Part shown: piece by piece, positions 57,001 to 64,000 of the stretch
Layout of the letters: each line of letters opens with the position of its first letter
Position numbering within the stretch: the first letter of the stretch is position 1
NCBI RefSeq assembly: GCF_026965535.1
Contig: NZ_CP114039.1
Location: 6,944,001 to 7,008,000 of the forward strand
Direction of reading: 5' to 3'
DNA length: 64,000 bases
From: Corallococcus sp. NCRR
GTDB taxonomy: Bacteria > Myxococcota > Myxococcia > Myxococcales > Myxococcaceae
Program-made: the position numbers and the translations under genes
Notes under the pieces: model-generated
What the model was told of the DNA's origin: nothing
The model's database searches: none
The model's input: only the letters and a program-made list of their open reading frames with translations

Positions 57001-57864
57001 GCGCCCCAGCGCCGCGAAGGCCTCACCGCCGCGCGAATAGAACGACGCCAGCCGCTCGAACGCGTCCGGAGACAGCGAGGTGAGCCCCAGCGCCAGGTAC
57101 TTCTCCATGGGCTGGAGCGCCTCGCCCAGCTCCCCTTCCCTGCCGGGCGGCGGCACCTCCAGCTCCAGCGGCACGCCGTTCTTGCGCAAGAGCTGCGCGA
57201 AGTCCGCGTAGCCGTCCAGCGTGTCCATGTGCGTGAGGACCAGCCGCGTCTCCACGGGCGCCTGGCACACCTCCGACAGGAGGTTGACCTTGCCGCGCAG
57301 CAGCTGGGTGACGCGCTTCACCTCGTCCGGAGACGTCTCCAGCAGCCAGTTGACCTTCAGGACGATGACGGCCCGGCCCACGTGCCGGCGCCCGAAGGTG
57401 GCCTTCCACAGCCGGCGCAGCGCGCGCCGCGCGTGGAGCGAGTCGTCCTCCAGCACGGGCGCGGCCAGCTCCTGCACCACGACCTCCGGCCCCAGGAACA
57501 CCTTGAGGAGCGGGTCGTCCGTGTAGCTGGGCATGAACTGGCGCTGCTGCCGCTCCCAGTCCACCTCCGCTTCGATGAGGTCCGACTTGCCGCTGCCCGC
57601 CGGGCCCAGCACCACCAGCGTGGGGAAGTCCCGCACGGACGCGCGGAAACGCCACGGCAGCTTCGCCAGGAACTTCTTGCGGATGGCCAGGAGCTGCCCG
57701 GACCCGAGCGGCTTCTGCTCGCCGCCGAGCACCGGGCCGCGCTGCTGCCGCTTGCGCCACCAGAGCGTCACGCCCACGCCAATGGCCGCGAGCACCACGA
57801 CGATGCCCAACACGAGCACCCAGTGGGCCTTCAAGGCCGCCAGCATGGACTGGAGCGCGCCCAC
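54034..57864 (-). CDS. tssM: T6SS membrane-complex protein TssM (IcmF-like)
   Basis: 1276 residues from a GTG at 57864. Two N-terminal transmembrane helices (about 15-36 and 345-368) flank a cytoplasmic NTPase-like domain with Walker A GPAGSGKS (87-94). A long periplasmic part follows, including the IcmF-related region (about 480-900) and the C-terminal domain that contacts TssJ (about 1130-1276). TssM, TssL and TssJ make the trans-envelope channel of the T6SS. The length is normal. It is preceded by a small gene and tssL on the same strand. Confidence 0.9.
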   Translation of the reverse strand: MGALQSMLAALKAHWVLVLGIVVVLAAIGVGVTLWWRKRQQRGPVLGGEQKPLGSGQLLAIRKKFLAKLPWRFRASVRDFPTLVVLGPAGSGKSDLIEAEVDWERQQRQFMPSYTDDPLLKVFLGPEVVVQELAAPVLEDDSLHARRALRRLWKATFGRRHVGRAVIVLKVNWLLETSPDEVKRVTQLLRGKVNLLSEVCQAPVETRLVLTHMDTLDGYADFAQLLRKNGVPLELEVPPPGREGELGEALQPMEKYLALGLTSLSPDAFERLASFYSRGGEAFAALGRFVSTLLEGGSLAYPLKLRRVYLSSGGTDAQPTGALAVQADQPAELLVRDYRWTHLRRCAAILAVGCLPVLLAYAHFYRLLLRAQDKLDAFQVTVQRLEERNQSVSGSVVESQTNDAVRAMEDLWGATRYWPPLTHSFTDEWAELRSRLARSIRLSYLKPMLEKCQDQCRRCASQIPGCQPAPVFTGRGTRALPLVAPAAPVDDGCHMETLCRPEEVLYTLGVLYSSRNEDLGQFVLRSVHGTHKKQLGWTAEAFGLSLAGDDQAPNWLNAMGLAEPMVANYVIASDKPFDENVPWTRWPYSWLTLDGLLGPWREHFTQLQDTLAAKELDLARWRALADDRARLRATLAESAPYSSARRVMDLINASDAEPDASQLKGVGSLLDSLDWMRQNRQTLEAILRMEDETDAALRAAARMTPAELLTRADGLFAPSDGDARYQVEVLRRDFEFRPMDVSRQLLDKVLRSLKETGRTPFDSNSLNPRTGETTSEVATEGVGDDETEFASGTAPVVGKVLGKAAFEAQLSPLVDEFTERLAKSSLSREEAVERATFVQGKVQTFAKRYGQDLYATYRGYRFRTTPRGSLASDLSVLLQPSSPLEAMLRDVATRAGVGPLESEYYAPMRDAVAPFKPVVQLMTPDKSGVLVELAAYTTLVSQLQQELSGMKPAAAKPAAPATPAAPGAAGATASSAGSQLAEMLSPVGRVALGMLLEEEDSYLRRVDAWLDQHGLVGEFRQPFRQPFIIVRNRGRAELERVIAEQWTYQARRTLDPLVKRYPFNPSASQEVDPVELEVLRRKDGAFWGFVTQVLAPIVEERGTDWTLRYPLKSRLLLPPRMLGALGQLGRLSKMLWDDEGKPRPIPMQVRPLPLPTAPTPDSFVTLSYLKCGGAASFGFNQRPAWGEFPLSWWSPQPSSIGVELRSPQRDGKRYRSMEMSESSWNCFRLLESATLTDQSNVVWVLPGRGLAANEKVLEISFGLRGEPWAPFRGVVP

Positions 57865-57865
57865 G

Positions 57866-58198
57866 TCAGCCGCCGCTCCTTCCGCCCGGCTTCACGGCCA
57901 GCTGGAGCGCCTCCAGCACGTCCTCCGCCTCCTCCAGCGCGGAGGTCAGCTTCGCGCGCAGCTTCTCCTGCTCCTGCGGCGACGGCAGCATCCCGTCCCC
58001 GGGCGGATCCAGCGCCACCAGGCCCTCACGCACGGAGTCCAGCAGCGGCTGCACGCCCTCCTTCAAAGACCCCAGCTCCGCTCCCACCCGCTGCTCCAGC
58101 GCGTCCAGCAGCGCGAGCATCTTCGGTGGAGCCTTGGGGGCCGGCGCGGGAGGCCGGTTGTCCTGTCCCAGGAACGGCCTCAATTGGAGACCCACCAC
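57866..58198 (-). CDS. Small hypothetical T6SS-linked protein
   Basis: 110 residues from a GTG at 58198, overlapping the end of tssL by 19 bases and ending 1 base before tssM. It is Pro-rich at the start, then helical with acidic heptads (KMLALLDALEQRVGAELGSL, EKLRAKLTSALEEAEDVLEALQLA). No signal peptide or known family. Its place inside the tssL-tssM unit suggests a T6SS accessory part, but that is inference. Confidence 0.6.
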   Translation of the reverse strand: MVGLQLRPFLGQDNRPPAPAPKAPPKMLALLDALEQRVGAELGSLKEGVQPLLDSVREGLVALDPPGDGMLPSPQEQEKLRAKLTSALEEAEDVLEALQLAVKPGGRSGG

Positions 58199-58821
58199 AG
58201 GAAGACGGGCAGCCCCAGCACGATGGCCGCCGTCACGGCGTAGTAGTGCACCGGGAAGTCATAGACGGTGGGCACCGCCGAGGGCACCACCGGCGCGGGC
58301 GGCGCCATGGCGGCCGGCTGCGGGATGCGCTGCGAGATGCGGTCCTTGAGTTCGCGGATGCGCTCCGGCTGCCCCACGAGGCGGCCCGTGAAGCCCGCGG
58401 CCAGGCAGAAGCGGATCATCTCGAAGACGATGGAGGGCGTATCGTTGCGACGCAACTTCTCTTCCACGAACTCGTAGAAGAGGTCTCCACCCGCATCCAC
58501 CTGAAACAGGTTCTGCTGCAGGAGCGGCCAGAGATGTTGCTCCGCGTCCGACAGCCGCCGGAGCACCCACTCATCCAGGAAGAAGACGAAGGGGCGGATC
58601 AGATCCTCTACCTCGTCCGGGCGCATGTCCGCGCCGAACGCGGCGCGCAGGCGCTCCAGCTCCACCATCAGCGCCTGCTCCAGGTGGCCCAGCGCCTCCT
58701 GGCCCACCCTGCCCTGGGGCCTGCGCGCACCTGGGGCCGGCTCGGCGGGCAGCGCCCGGTCGAGGAGCTGGCGCACGCGACGCTGCGTGGCCAGGAGTGC
58801 GTTCCAATGCTCCAGTTTCAT
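58180..58821 (-). CDS. tssL: T6SS protein TssL (DotU/IcmH)
   Basis: 213 residues: a cytoplasmic helical domain (FVFFLDEWVLRRLSDAEQHLWPLLQQNLFQVDAGGDLFYEFVEEKL is the DotU core) and one C-terminal transmembrane helix (about 190-210, YAVTAAIVLGLPVFLWW). It has no C-terminal peptidoglycan-binding extension. TssL is the third member of the membrane complex with TssM and TssJ. It begins 12 bases after the tssF stop. Confidence 0.88.
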   Translation of the reverse strand: MKLEHWNALLATQRRVRQLLDRALPAEPAPGARRPQGRVGQEALGHLEQALMVELERLRAAFGADMRPDEVEDLIRPFVFFLDEWVLRRLSDAEQHLWPLLQQNLFQVDAGGDLFYEFVEEKLRRNDTPSIVFEMIRFCLAAGFTGRLVGQPERIRELKDRISQRIPQPAAMAPPAPVVPSAVPTVYDFPVHYYAVTAAIVLGLPVFLWWVSN

Positions 58822-58833
58822 ACGGATGTTTGT

Positions 58834-60480
58834 CTATGTTGGAAGCTGTAGCGGCCCCAGCCCCGCCACCGAGGCCTTGAGATCAACGGTCGCCTCGTTG
58901 TTCCAAGCATCAAGCAGGTCCCTCAGCTGCTCAAGAAAGCAGATGACGACAGGCTCGAAACTCTGATCGAAGGGCTCCATCACTGCTTCATACGCGTGGC
59001 GGATCCCCGACCCCTTGAGCGCGCTGTCGGGCACGACACTGAACTTCAACTCCTTGAGCCAGGGAAGGACGCGGCGGAACGGGCTCTCCGCGGGGGTCCC
59101 CAGGTGACCCAGCAGGGCGACCACCTCGTCGCGGCCCAGCGTGGGCTTGGCCTTCCACGCGAGGAATTGGGTCAACGCCTCGACATCATCCCGTAGCACG
59201 CTGTCGCGGTGGGGCTGGAGGCTGCCCACTGTCTGCCATTTCAGGCCTTCGATGTGTCGGCCCGGGATGGACACCTCCACCCTGCCCGCCGCCTGCGCGG
59301 AGAACTGCGGCTGGTGCCACAGCGCCTCCAATACGATCTTCCGCGGCGCAGTGAAGGCCTCCGGCATGCGCACGATGAGGCTCTGCCGGGACGCGAGCTT
59401 CTCGTCGAAGGTCTCGTCCACCTCGTAGCTGGGGCCCTTGCCGGGCAGGAACGCGGGCCGCAGCGGGGCCAGGCCCGCCTTGGTCATCTCGAAGACGCCC
59501 GTCACCGAGTGCAGGGTGAACTCGCGCCCCGCGCTCATGCTGATGATGGGGTGCTCCGCGCGCGTGCCGTCCGCCACCACCACCTGCGCGGGCTCCGCCT
59601 TGAGGTTCACCACCGGCACGGTGAAGAGCTGGAAGAAGTCCGGGTGCAGCGAGCGGCCGACGTTCCAGTCCTTGTCCAGATCCAGGCAGAGGCAGAAGCG
59701 CATCCAGGAGCTGCCGCGCGGCGGCGGCACCTTCACGTGCACGAAGAGCTGCTGCTCCGGGAACTGGAAGAACGCGCGCAGGCGCTGGAATGGGTGCGCG
59801 TAGAGGCCGCTGTCATCCGGCGCGGGCGGGTCCCGGTTGAAGGACACCTCGCAGGGGCTGCCCACGGAGTGCTCGTCCGCCTCTTCGTCGTAGACGACGC
59901 TCACCTGCTTCACGTGCTTGCGCAGCGCGTGGAACACCGCCAGCGACGAGCGGTAGTCGTCCAGGTGCCGCACGTGCAGGCTGAGCACGTCGATGGCGTC
60001 CTTGCGCGCGAAGCGGGACTCGAAGCGGAGGATGAGCCGGTGGCCGCTTCGCACCTGCGGCACCACGTCCGTGCCCTTGAGGAAGATGGGCAGCACGCGC
60101 AGGTCGCGCTGGAGCCGGAAGGAGCCCGACACGCCCTCCGCGGGCGTCAGGCGCAGCTCCGTGCCCCGGGTGAGGAGCACCGGCTCCACCATCTTCTCCG
60201 TGGGCACGGCCTGCGCCATGGCTGCGGCGGGCACGGGCTCCAGCAGGAAGTCGAAGAAGCCCGCGAACAGCCGGCGCCAGGTGGAGCGCAGGTTGTGCAG
60301 CGTGGCGTGCCGCGTCTGCACGGAGAAGAACGCCATCGCCTCGATGAGGCGGCGCACGTCCGGGTCCTCGCGATCCAACGGGGCCGCCGGGTGCCGCTCC
60401 TGGAAGCGCTGACGGAAGCGCTCCAGCCCGTCCAGCTCCGACAGGAAGTCCAGGTAGATCTTCTCTGAGAAGTCCTTCAC
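58834..60480 (-). CDS. tssF: T6SS baseplate subunit TssF
   Basis: 548 residues from a GTG at 60480 (VKDFSEKIYLDFLSEL...). The N-terminus YLDFLSELDGLERFRQRFQERHP, RLIEAMAFFSVQTRHATLHN, and the fold of alternating beta and helices match TssF (VasA), which is about 600 residues in most systems; this one is slightly short. TssF forms a wedge with TssK and TssG around the spike; no TssG gene is visible in the window. It is followed by tssL at 12 bases. Confidence 0.82.
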   Translation of the reverse strand: MKDFSEKIYLDFLSELDGLERFRQRFQERHPAAPLDREDPDVRRLIEAMAFFSVQTRHATLHNLRSTWRRLFAGFFDFLLEPVPAAAMAQAVPTEKMVEPVLLTRGTELRLTPAEGVSGSFRLQRDLRVLPIFLKGTDVVPQVRSGHRLILRFESRFARKDAIDVLSLHVRHLDDYRSSLAVFHALRKHVKQVSVVYDEEADEHSVGSPCEVSFNRDPPAPDDSGLYAHPFQRLRAFFQFPEQQLFVHVKVPPPRGSSWMRFCLCLDLDKDWNVGRSLHPDFFQLFTVPVVNLKAEPAQVVVADGTRAEHPIISMSAGREFTLHSVTGVFEMTKAGLAPLRPAFLPGKGPSYEVDETFDEKLASRQSLIVRMPEAFTAPRKIVLEALWHQPQFSAQAAGRVEVSIPGRHIEGLKWQTVGSLQPHRDSVLRDDVEALTQFLAWKAKPTLGRDEVVALLGHLGTPAESPFRRVLPWLKELKFSVVPDSALKGSGIRHAYEAVMEPFDQSFEPVVICFLEQLRDLLDAWNNEATVDLKASVAGLGPLQLPT

Positions 60481-60532
60481 CGCCCGCTCTCCCGCCGTAC
60501 GTCTGTCGTTGCCATGTATGCGTCAGCCGTCT

Positions 60533-61135
60533 TCAGCCCAGCTTCACCAGGCCGCCACCCACGCTGGTCAGGGGGCTCTTCAGGTTCGCCATCGCGGTGC
60601 TCTCCAGGTCGAGCTTGCCGGAGCCGGACACCTTGGTCATCGCGCCGGACATCTCCGCCTGCGTCTTGCCGGCGAGCTTCAGCGTCAGGCCGTCCACCTT
60701 GGCCTCGCCGCCAGAGGTGACCATCTCCGCGCCCGCGTTGCCCTTCATGGCCAGCTTGGACGTGGCCTCGATGTTCACGTTCGCGCTGGAGGCCAGCTTC
60801 GCGTCGCTGGTGGCCGTCTGCGTGAGCTTCGCGCTCGACTTGAGCGTCATGTCCTTGGTGCTCTCCACCGTGAGCGTGTCCTGGCTGGTCCACTTGGAGA
60901 CGCCCTTGGACTTCATCGTGATGGTGTCGGTGTCGAAGGTCAGGTCCTTCACCGTCACCACGATGCTGTCCTGCTTCTGCACGATGGTGCTCGTCTCCTG
61001 CTGCCCCTTCACCGTGATGGTGACGCTGGTGCCGTCCATCTTGATGGTCTGGGTGATTTGATCATCCGCGTTGTCGACCTGGACGGTGATGCCTCCCTGC
61101 TTGTCCAGTTCGATCTTGCAAACCAGCGTGCCCAT
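60533..61135 (-). CDS. Stand-alone VgrG needle (triple-stranded beta-helix) protein
   Basis: 200 residues, no Cys-rich or enzymatic domain. From about residue 20 to 175 it is a regular run of short beta strands with a Lys/Ser/Thr-Val-Thr pattern (TVTVKGQQETSTIVQKQDSI, TITMKSKGVSKW, TLTVESTKDMTLKSSAKL, NVNIEATSKLAMKG). This is the signature of the phage gp5/VgrG C-terminal needle. It starts 13 bases after the VgrG body gene. It appears to be the missing needle of that protein, encoded separately; there is no start or frame link between the two. Confidence 0.7.
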   Translation of the reverse strand: MGTLVCKIELDKQGGITVQVDNADDQITQTIKMDGTSVTITVKGQQETSTIVQKQDSIVVTVKDLTFDTDTITMKSKGVSKWTSQDTLTVESTKDMTLKSSAKLTQTATSDAKLASSANVNIEATSKLAMKGNAGAEMVTSGGEAKVDGLTLKLAGKTQAEMSGAMTKVSGSGKLDLESTAMANLKSPLTSVGGGLVKLG

Positions 61136-61148
61136 CGTCCCTCCCGCC

Positions 61149-62822
61149 TCAGGCGGACTCTTCCTTCACCAGGATGAGCAGGTTGCCTTCCTTGAGCTCG
61201 ATCTTCTCCGTGTCGCTCTCGTTCGTACGCTGGAGGCGCCACAGCGGCTTGTTGTCCTCGTAGAAGTGCCTCATGGACGTGCCGCTCGTCGTGGTCTTGC
61301 CGACGAGCAGGTGCACGCCCTGCCCGTCCGAGGGCAGCCGCGCGCCCGCCCGCCAGTCCAGGTGGCGCTTGAGCCACGCGCGCAGGAAGTCCAGCGCCAC
61401 CAGCACCCGGGCGCCCTTGTAGGCCGGGAAGTAGAAGTGCCCCGGCTGGAGGTTCGCGTTGAAGGGCACCTGGACGATCTGATTGGCGAACAGCGGCAGC
61501 TTCACCTTGTAGCTGTCCAGCGACGTGGCCTCGTCCGTGTACGCCTGCCAGGTCTCGTCCTTCGTCTCGCCCACCTCGCTGACGACGAGCCCCTCCACGA
61601 AGCGCGGGTACACCGGCGTCACGAAGGGCGGCAGGTCCACGTGCGCTTCCGCCTTCTTCTCCAGCCGCGTGGTGAACGAGATGAGGAAGCGGCTCTCCGG
61701 CTTCGGCCGCCGCACGGGCTCCTCCCCTTCCCCGCCCGCCGGGATCTCCCCCTCCTCCACGGGCAGCGGCTCCGCGCGCAGGCTCATCCGGCGCACCCGG
61801 AAGTCCTGCGTGGCCGGCACGCCCGCCGCCGTCCACCCGGCGGTGTCCGGCAGCTTCACCAGCGCGCCCGGGGCGAAGGCCACCGCCGGGAAGCGGTTCC
61901 AGTCCAGCTCCACCTCCAGGCCGCGCACCTTGAGGCGCGCCGTCTCCAGCGTCACCCGGGCCTGCACGTCGTCCGCGATGTCCGTGCGCAACAGCACGTC
62001 CTGGCGGATGCCGGTGACGGCCTGGGCGTTGGTGATGGCCTGGTTCTTGGGGCTCTCCGCGGCGGCATTCAGGATGGCCACGTCGTGGCGGGCCACCTCC
62101 GGGAACACCACCGACACGCGGTCCACGTCCGCCGCGCGCAGGGTGAGCGGAGTCCCGGTGGCGTCCTTCGCCGCGCGCAGCTGGTAGCCCTGCGCCGTGT
62201 AGTCGTACGCCAGCACGCCGTTGCGCGTGTGCACGAACCAGACGACGAAGTCGTAGAAGCTGGCGCCGGACTCCGGGGACAGGCCCAGGAAGATGAGCGG
62301 CAGCGTCGTGTCCAGCTGCGCGGCCCAGTCATTGGCCAGGGTGATCTTGTCGCCCTTGTGCGCGTCCAGCACGTCCTGGAGCGTCTTCTGCGTGTAGAGC
62401 ACGCAGGGGTGGTGCTGCGTCCACAGGAGCCGCGCGGGGTCCACGAAGCGCACGGTGTAGTGCCGGTAGGTGATGCCCGCGCCCTTGGCCTGGGCGACGG
62501 ACTCCTCCGTGAGGGCCTTCTCCTGCACCAGCCCCTTCACCTTCAGCGACGTGAAGGTGGGCTTCGTCGCCGTGTCGGAGTGCACGGCCTTCAGCTCCAG
62601 CGCCACCTCCGCCAGGTCCGGCTTGAGGAAGTCCGCCAGCAGCTTGTCCTGCTTCTGTCCGCCGTGCCCCGTCTCATCGAGCACGCGGAACTCCACCCTC
62701 CCCTCGTGCCCCCAGCCGTGCAGGTCCAGCTCGAAGGCGAGCACGTCCGAGGAGGGGATGGCGTGCGCCGTCCCGCCGATGGTGAGCGTCAGGCCCAGGT
62801 CCAGGCGGTCGGCGAAGGCCAT
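61149..62822 (-). CDS. vgrG: VgrG body (gp27-like plus OB-fold) without needle
   Basis: 557 residues from the ATG at 62822 (MAFADRLDLG...), overlapping the tssE stop by 3 bases. The gp27-like body is followed by an OB-fold (about 400-520, TPVYPRFVEGLVVSEVGETKDE ... GHFYFPAYKGARVLVALDF). The protein ends right where a needle would begin (LIILVKEESA-type ending NLLILVKEESA). The next gene encodes a needle-like protein. It shares family features with 49469-51394, for example HFYEDNKPLWRL and SFYDFVVWFVHTRNGVL. Part of the spike of the T6SS. Confidence 0.82.
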   Translation of the reverse strand: MAFADRLDLGLTLTIGGTAHAIPSSDVLAFELDLHGWGHEGRVEFRVLDETGHGGQKQDKLLADFLKPDLAEVALELKAVHSDTATKPTFTSLKVKGLVQEKALTEESVAQAKGAGITYRHYTVRFVDPARLLWTQHHPCVLYTQKTLQDVLDAHKGDKITLANDWAAQLDTTLPLIFLGLSPESGASFYDFVVWFVHTRNGVLAYDYTAQGYQLRAAKDATGTPLTLRAADVDRVSVVFPEVARHDVAILNAAAESPKNQAITNAQAVTGIRQDVLLRTDIADDVQARVTLETARLKVRGLEVELDWNRFPAVAFAPGALVKLPDTAGWTAAGVPATQDFRVRRMSLRAEPLPVEEGEIPAGGEGEEPVRRPKPESRFLISFTTRLEKKAEAHVDLPPFVTPVYPRFVEGLVVSEVGETKDETWQAYTDEATSLDSYKVKLPLFANQIVQVPFNANLQPGHFYFPAYKGARVLVALDFLRAWLKRHLDWRAGARLPSDGQGVHLLVGKTTTSGTSMRHFYEDNKPLWRLQRTNESDTEKIELKEGNLLILVKEESA

Positions 62823-63211
62823 CAGGTGTCCTCCGCCTGCACGCGCACCCGGCCGGTGGTGGAGTGGAACATCAGCGACAGGTGGCAGGGCTGCCCGTCG
62901 AAGGTGCCCTTGCAGTCGAAGTACAGCCACAGCGCGCTGTCGCGCCCGCGCAGCTTCACCTCCGGGTCCACCAGCCGGGGCTCGTGCTGCGTCACCTCCT
63001 GCTGGATTTCAGCGGTGAGCGCCTCCACCAGCTCGCGCGTGCCCAGCTTCTCCGTGTACCCGCCCAGCCCGAAGTCGTGCATGAAGAAGCCGTAGCCCTT
63101 CTTCGTGTTGAGCACGGCTTCGATGTTGCGCATCACGTGCTCCAGGCTGTCGCGCGAGTTGGTGCGCTCCCTGCGGGTCGCGAACTTGTCCAGGAACGGT
63201 GCGCGCGCCAT
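62822..63211 (-). CDS. tssE: T6SS baseplate subunit TssE (gp25-like)
   Basis: 129 residues from the ATG at 63211. The sequence matches the lysozyme-like gp25/GPW fold of TssE: SLEHVMRNIEAVLNTKKGYGFFMHDFGLGGY, LVEALTAEIQQEVTQHEPRLVDPEV and ALWLYFDCKGTFDGQP. TssE links the baseplate to the sheath. It begins 5 bases after the tssK stop and overlaps the vgrG start. Confidence 0.88.
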   Translation of the reverse strand: MARAPFLDKFATRRERTNSRDSLEHVMRNIEAVLNTKKGYGFFMHDFGLGGYTEKLGTRELVEALTAEIQQEVTQHEPRLVDPEVKLRGRDSALWLYFDCKGTFDGQPCHLSLMFHSTTGRVRVQAEDT

Positions 63212-63216
63212 GGCGT

Positions 63217-64000
63217 CTAGCTCCTCCGCCAGAACAGCGAGGTCTGGGCGCCCCGGAGCGCGGGCGTCACGTAGAAGGCCAGGCCGTCCTCGCGCAGCGC
63301 GTGCTGCCACTCCTCGCCGTTGCTCAGCAGGTACCAGTCGATCTCCGGCCCCAGCGCGTGCGGGAACGACGGATACGGCACGTGCTTGAAGGGCACGCCC
63401 TTCAGGGCCTGACGGCGCACCAGCGGCAGCCGCGAGGGGCTCGCCAGCTTCACCCCGTCCAGCGGCGTGCGCTCCCCGGGCTGGGTGCGCTGCACCAGGA
63501 GGTACGCCTCGCTGGCGGAGCGGATCTCCGGCGGCAGCGGCGTCATCTGGAACTGCCCTTCCTTCGCCTGGAAGGCCTTGTGCGTGGAGCGCGTGGCCTC
63601 TGGCTGGAAGCTGCGCGTGAGCAGGCGGATCCACCCGCCCAGGGCCTCGTTGAGCCCCTCGTGCTGGTACACCGGCATCTGCTCGTCCGGGAGCATCTCC
63701 AGGTAGCAGCACGCCTCGAAGTACAGCCGGCGAAGCGCGTCGAACAGGTGGTACGGGTGCACGTACACCTGACGGAACATGTCCCGGCGCAGCGCGATGA
63801 GCCGCTGCACCTCGAAGAGCGCCCGGCGCGCGTTGGTGAGCCGGTCCGTGCGCAGGTACGTGTCCGAGATGTTGGTGAGCAGCTGCTGGCGCACCTGATC
63901 CAGCAGGTCATCGAGCGTGGAGAGCAGCTTCTCCAGGAAGGGGTTGGGCCCCACGAGCAGGAGCGGCGGCACCCAGTCCGGGGACGTGTGCCACGCGCCG
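63217..64000 (-). CDS. tssK: T6SS baseplate subunit TssK (C-terminal part)
   Basis: The last 260 or so residues of a protein that enters from the right edge; the reading frame is open through base 64000. The visible part contains WVPPLLLVGPNPFLEKLLSTLDDLLDQVRQQLL and helices leading to QVYVHPYHLFDALRRLYFEACCYLEMLPDE. It ends in a beta-rich domain (PLPPEIRSASEAYLLVQRT, PEIDWYLLSNGEEW, GLAFYVTPALRG). These match the TssK/ImpJ family, the adaptor between baseplate and membrane complex. The rest of the T6SS cluster should lie to the right. Confidence 0.85.
   Translation of the reverse strand, partial: GAWHTSPDWVPPLLLVGPNPFLEKLLSTLDDLLDQVRQQLLTNISDTYLRTDRLTNARRALFEVQRLIALRRDMFRQVYVHPYHLFDALRRLYFEACCYLEMLPDEQMPVYQHEGLNEALGGWIRLLTRSFQPEATRSTHKAFQAKEGQFQMTPLPPEIRSASEAYLLVQRTQPGERTPLDGVKLASPSRLPLVRRQALKGVPFKHVPYPSFPHALGPEIDWYLLSNGEEWQHALREDGLAFYVTPALRGAQTSLFWRRS

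Noticed and set aside
54826..58851. A 1341-residue plus-strand open frame
   Set aside because: Antisense to tssM, tssL and the small T6SS gene. No domain is visible and its Arg/His/Gln/Leu-rich composition is that of a shadow frame.

Overview
The window is very GC-rich, densely packed DNA. No stretch longer than about 270 bases lacks a gene, and I saw no tRNA, rRNA, insertion sequence or CRISPR array. Codon use and gene content point to a myxobacterium (Myxococcota, most likely the Myxococcus/Corallococcus group). Indicators include an AgmX/PglI-type protein, many lipoproteins, TIGR02996/LRR and STM401x-family genes, a type VI secretion system (T6SS) and fatty-acid/ketone-body catabolism genes.

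Layout. (1) 1-3431, minus strand: an unknown partial gene, a CoxE-like VWA protein, a 23S rRNA/tRNA m5U-type methyltransferase and a PilZ protein. (2) 3507-13291, minus: acyl-CoA metabolism. It holds a two-subunit 3-oxoacid CoA-transferase, a thiolase, ribosomal protein S1 with its own promoter and terminator, and a six-gene run of 3-hydroxybutyryl-CoA dehydrogenase, enoyl-CoA hydratase, an exported protein, acyl-CoA dehydrogenase, an AgmX-like protein and a second acyl-CoA dehydrogenase. Together these could take acyl-CoA to acetoacetyl-CoA and acetyl-CoA. (3) 13351-23637, mostly minus: Mrp/ApbC with two small genes, a lipoprotein, a zinc-ribbon protein, a PEBP-AraC pair, SppA, RtcA and a CocE-type hydrolase. 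(4) 23810-29128, plus: a peroxiredoxin, two tandem paralogous lipoproteins with a TIKI/ChaN-like C-terminal half, and a lipoprotein with an HNH-type nuclease signature followed by two SMI1/KNR4 (SUKH) immunity-type genes. (5) A secreted subtilisin-like protease (minus) and an unrecognised 470-residue protein (plus). (6) 33204-38651: a complete STM4011-STM4015-type locus. A plus-strand operon encodes a phosphatase-superfamily hydrolase and two radical SAM enzymes; it converges on a minus-strand pair encoding an ATP-grasp-like protein and a WGR/LRR protein. (7) 38714-42263: an OmpA-family protein, a short HlyD-like adaptor and two lipoproteins, one with a JAB/JAMM-like motif. (8) 42251-46349, minus: MrfA/MrfB (YprA/YprB) DNA-repair helicase and exonuclease. 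(9) An anion/Na+ transporter and a lipoprotein. (10) 48703-64000: one end of a T6SS locus. A plus-strand trio encodes a GspE-N-domain protein, a VgrG-like protein with a helical tail and a 707-residue coiled-coil protein. The minus-strand structural genes are tssK (cut by the window edge), tssE, a VgrG split over two genes, tssF, tssL, a small gene, tssM and tssJ.

The most promising undescribed systems are the STM401x pathway (two radical SAM enzymes, a hydrolase, an ATP-grasp and a WGR/LRR protein with unknown product), the lipoprotein HNH toxin with twin SUKH partners, and the unusual spike architecture of the T6SS. All functions are read from sequence motifs and gene context; no database search was possible.
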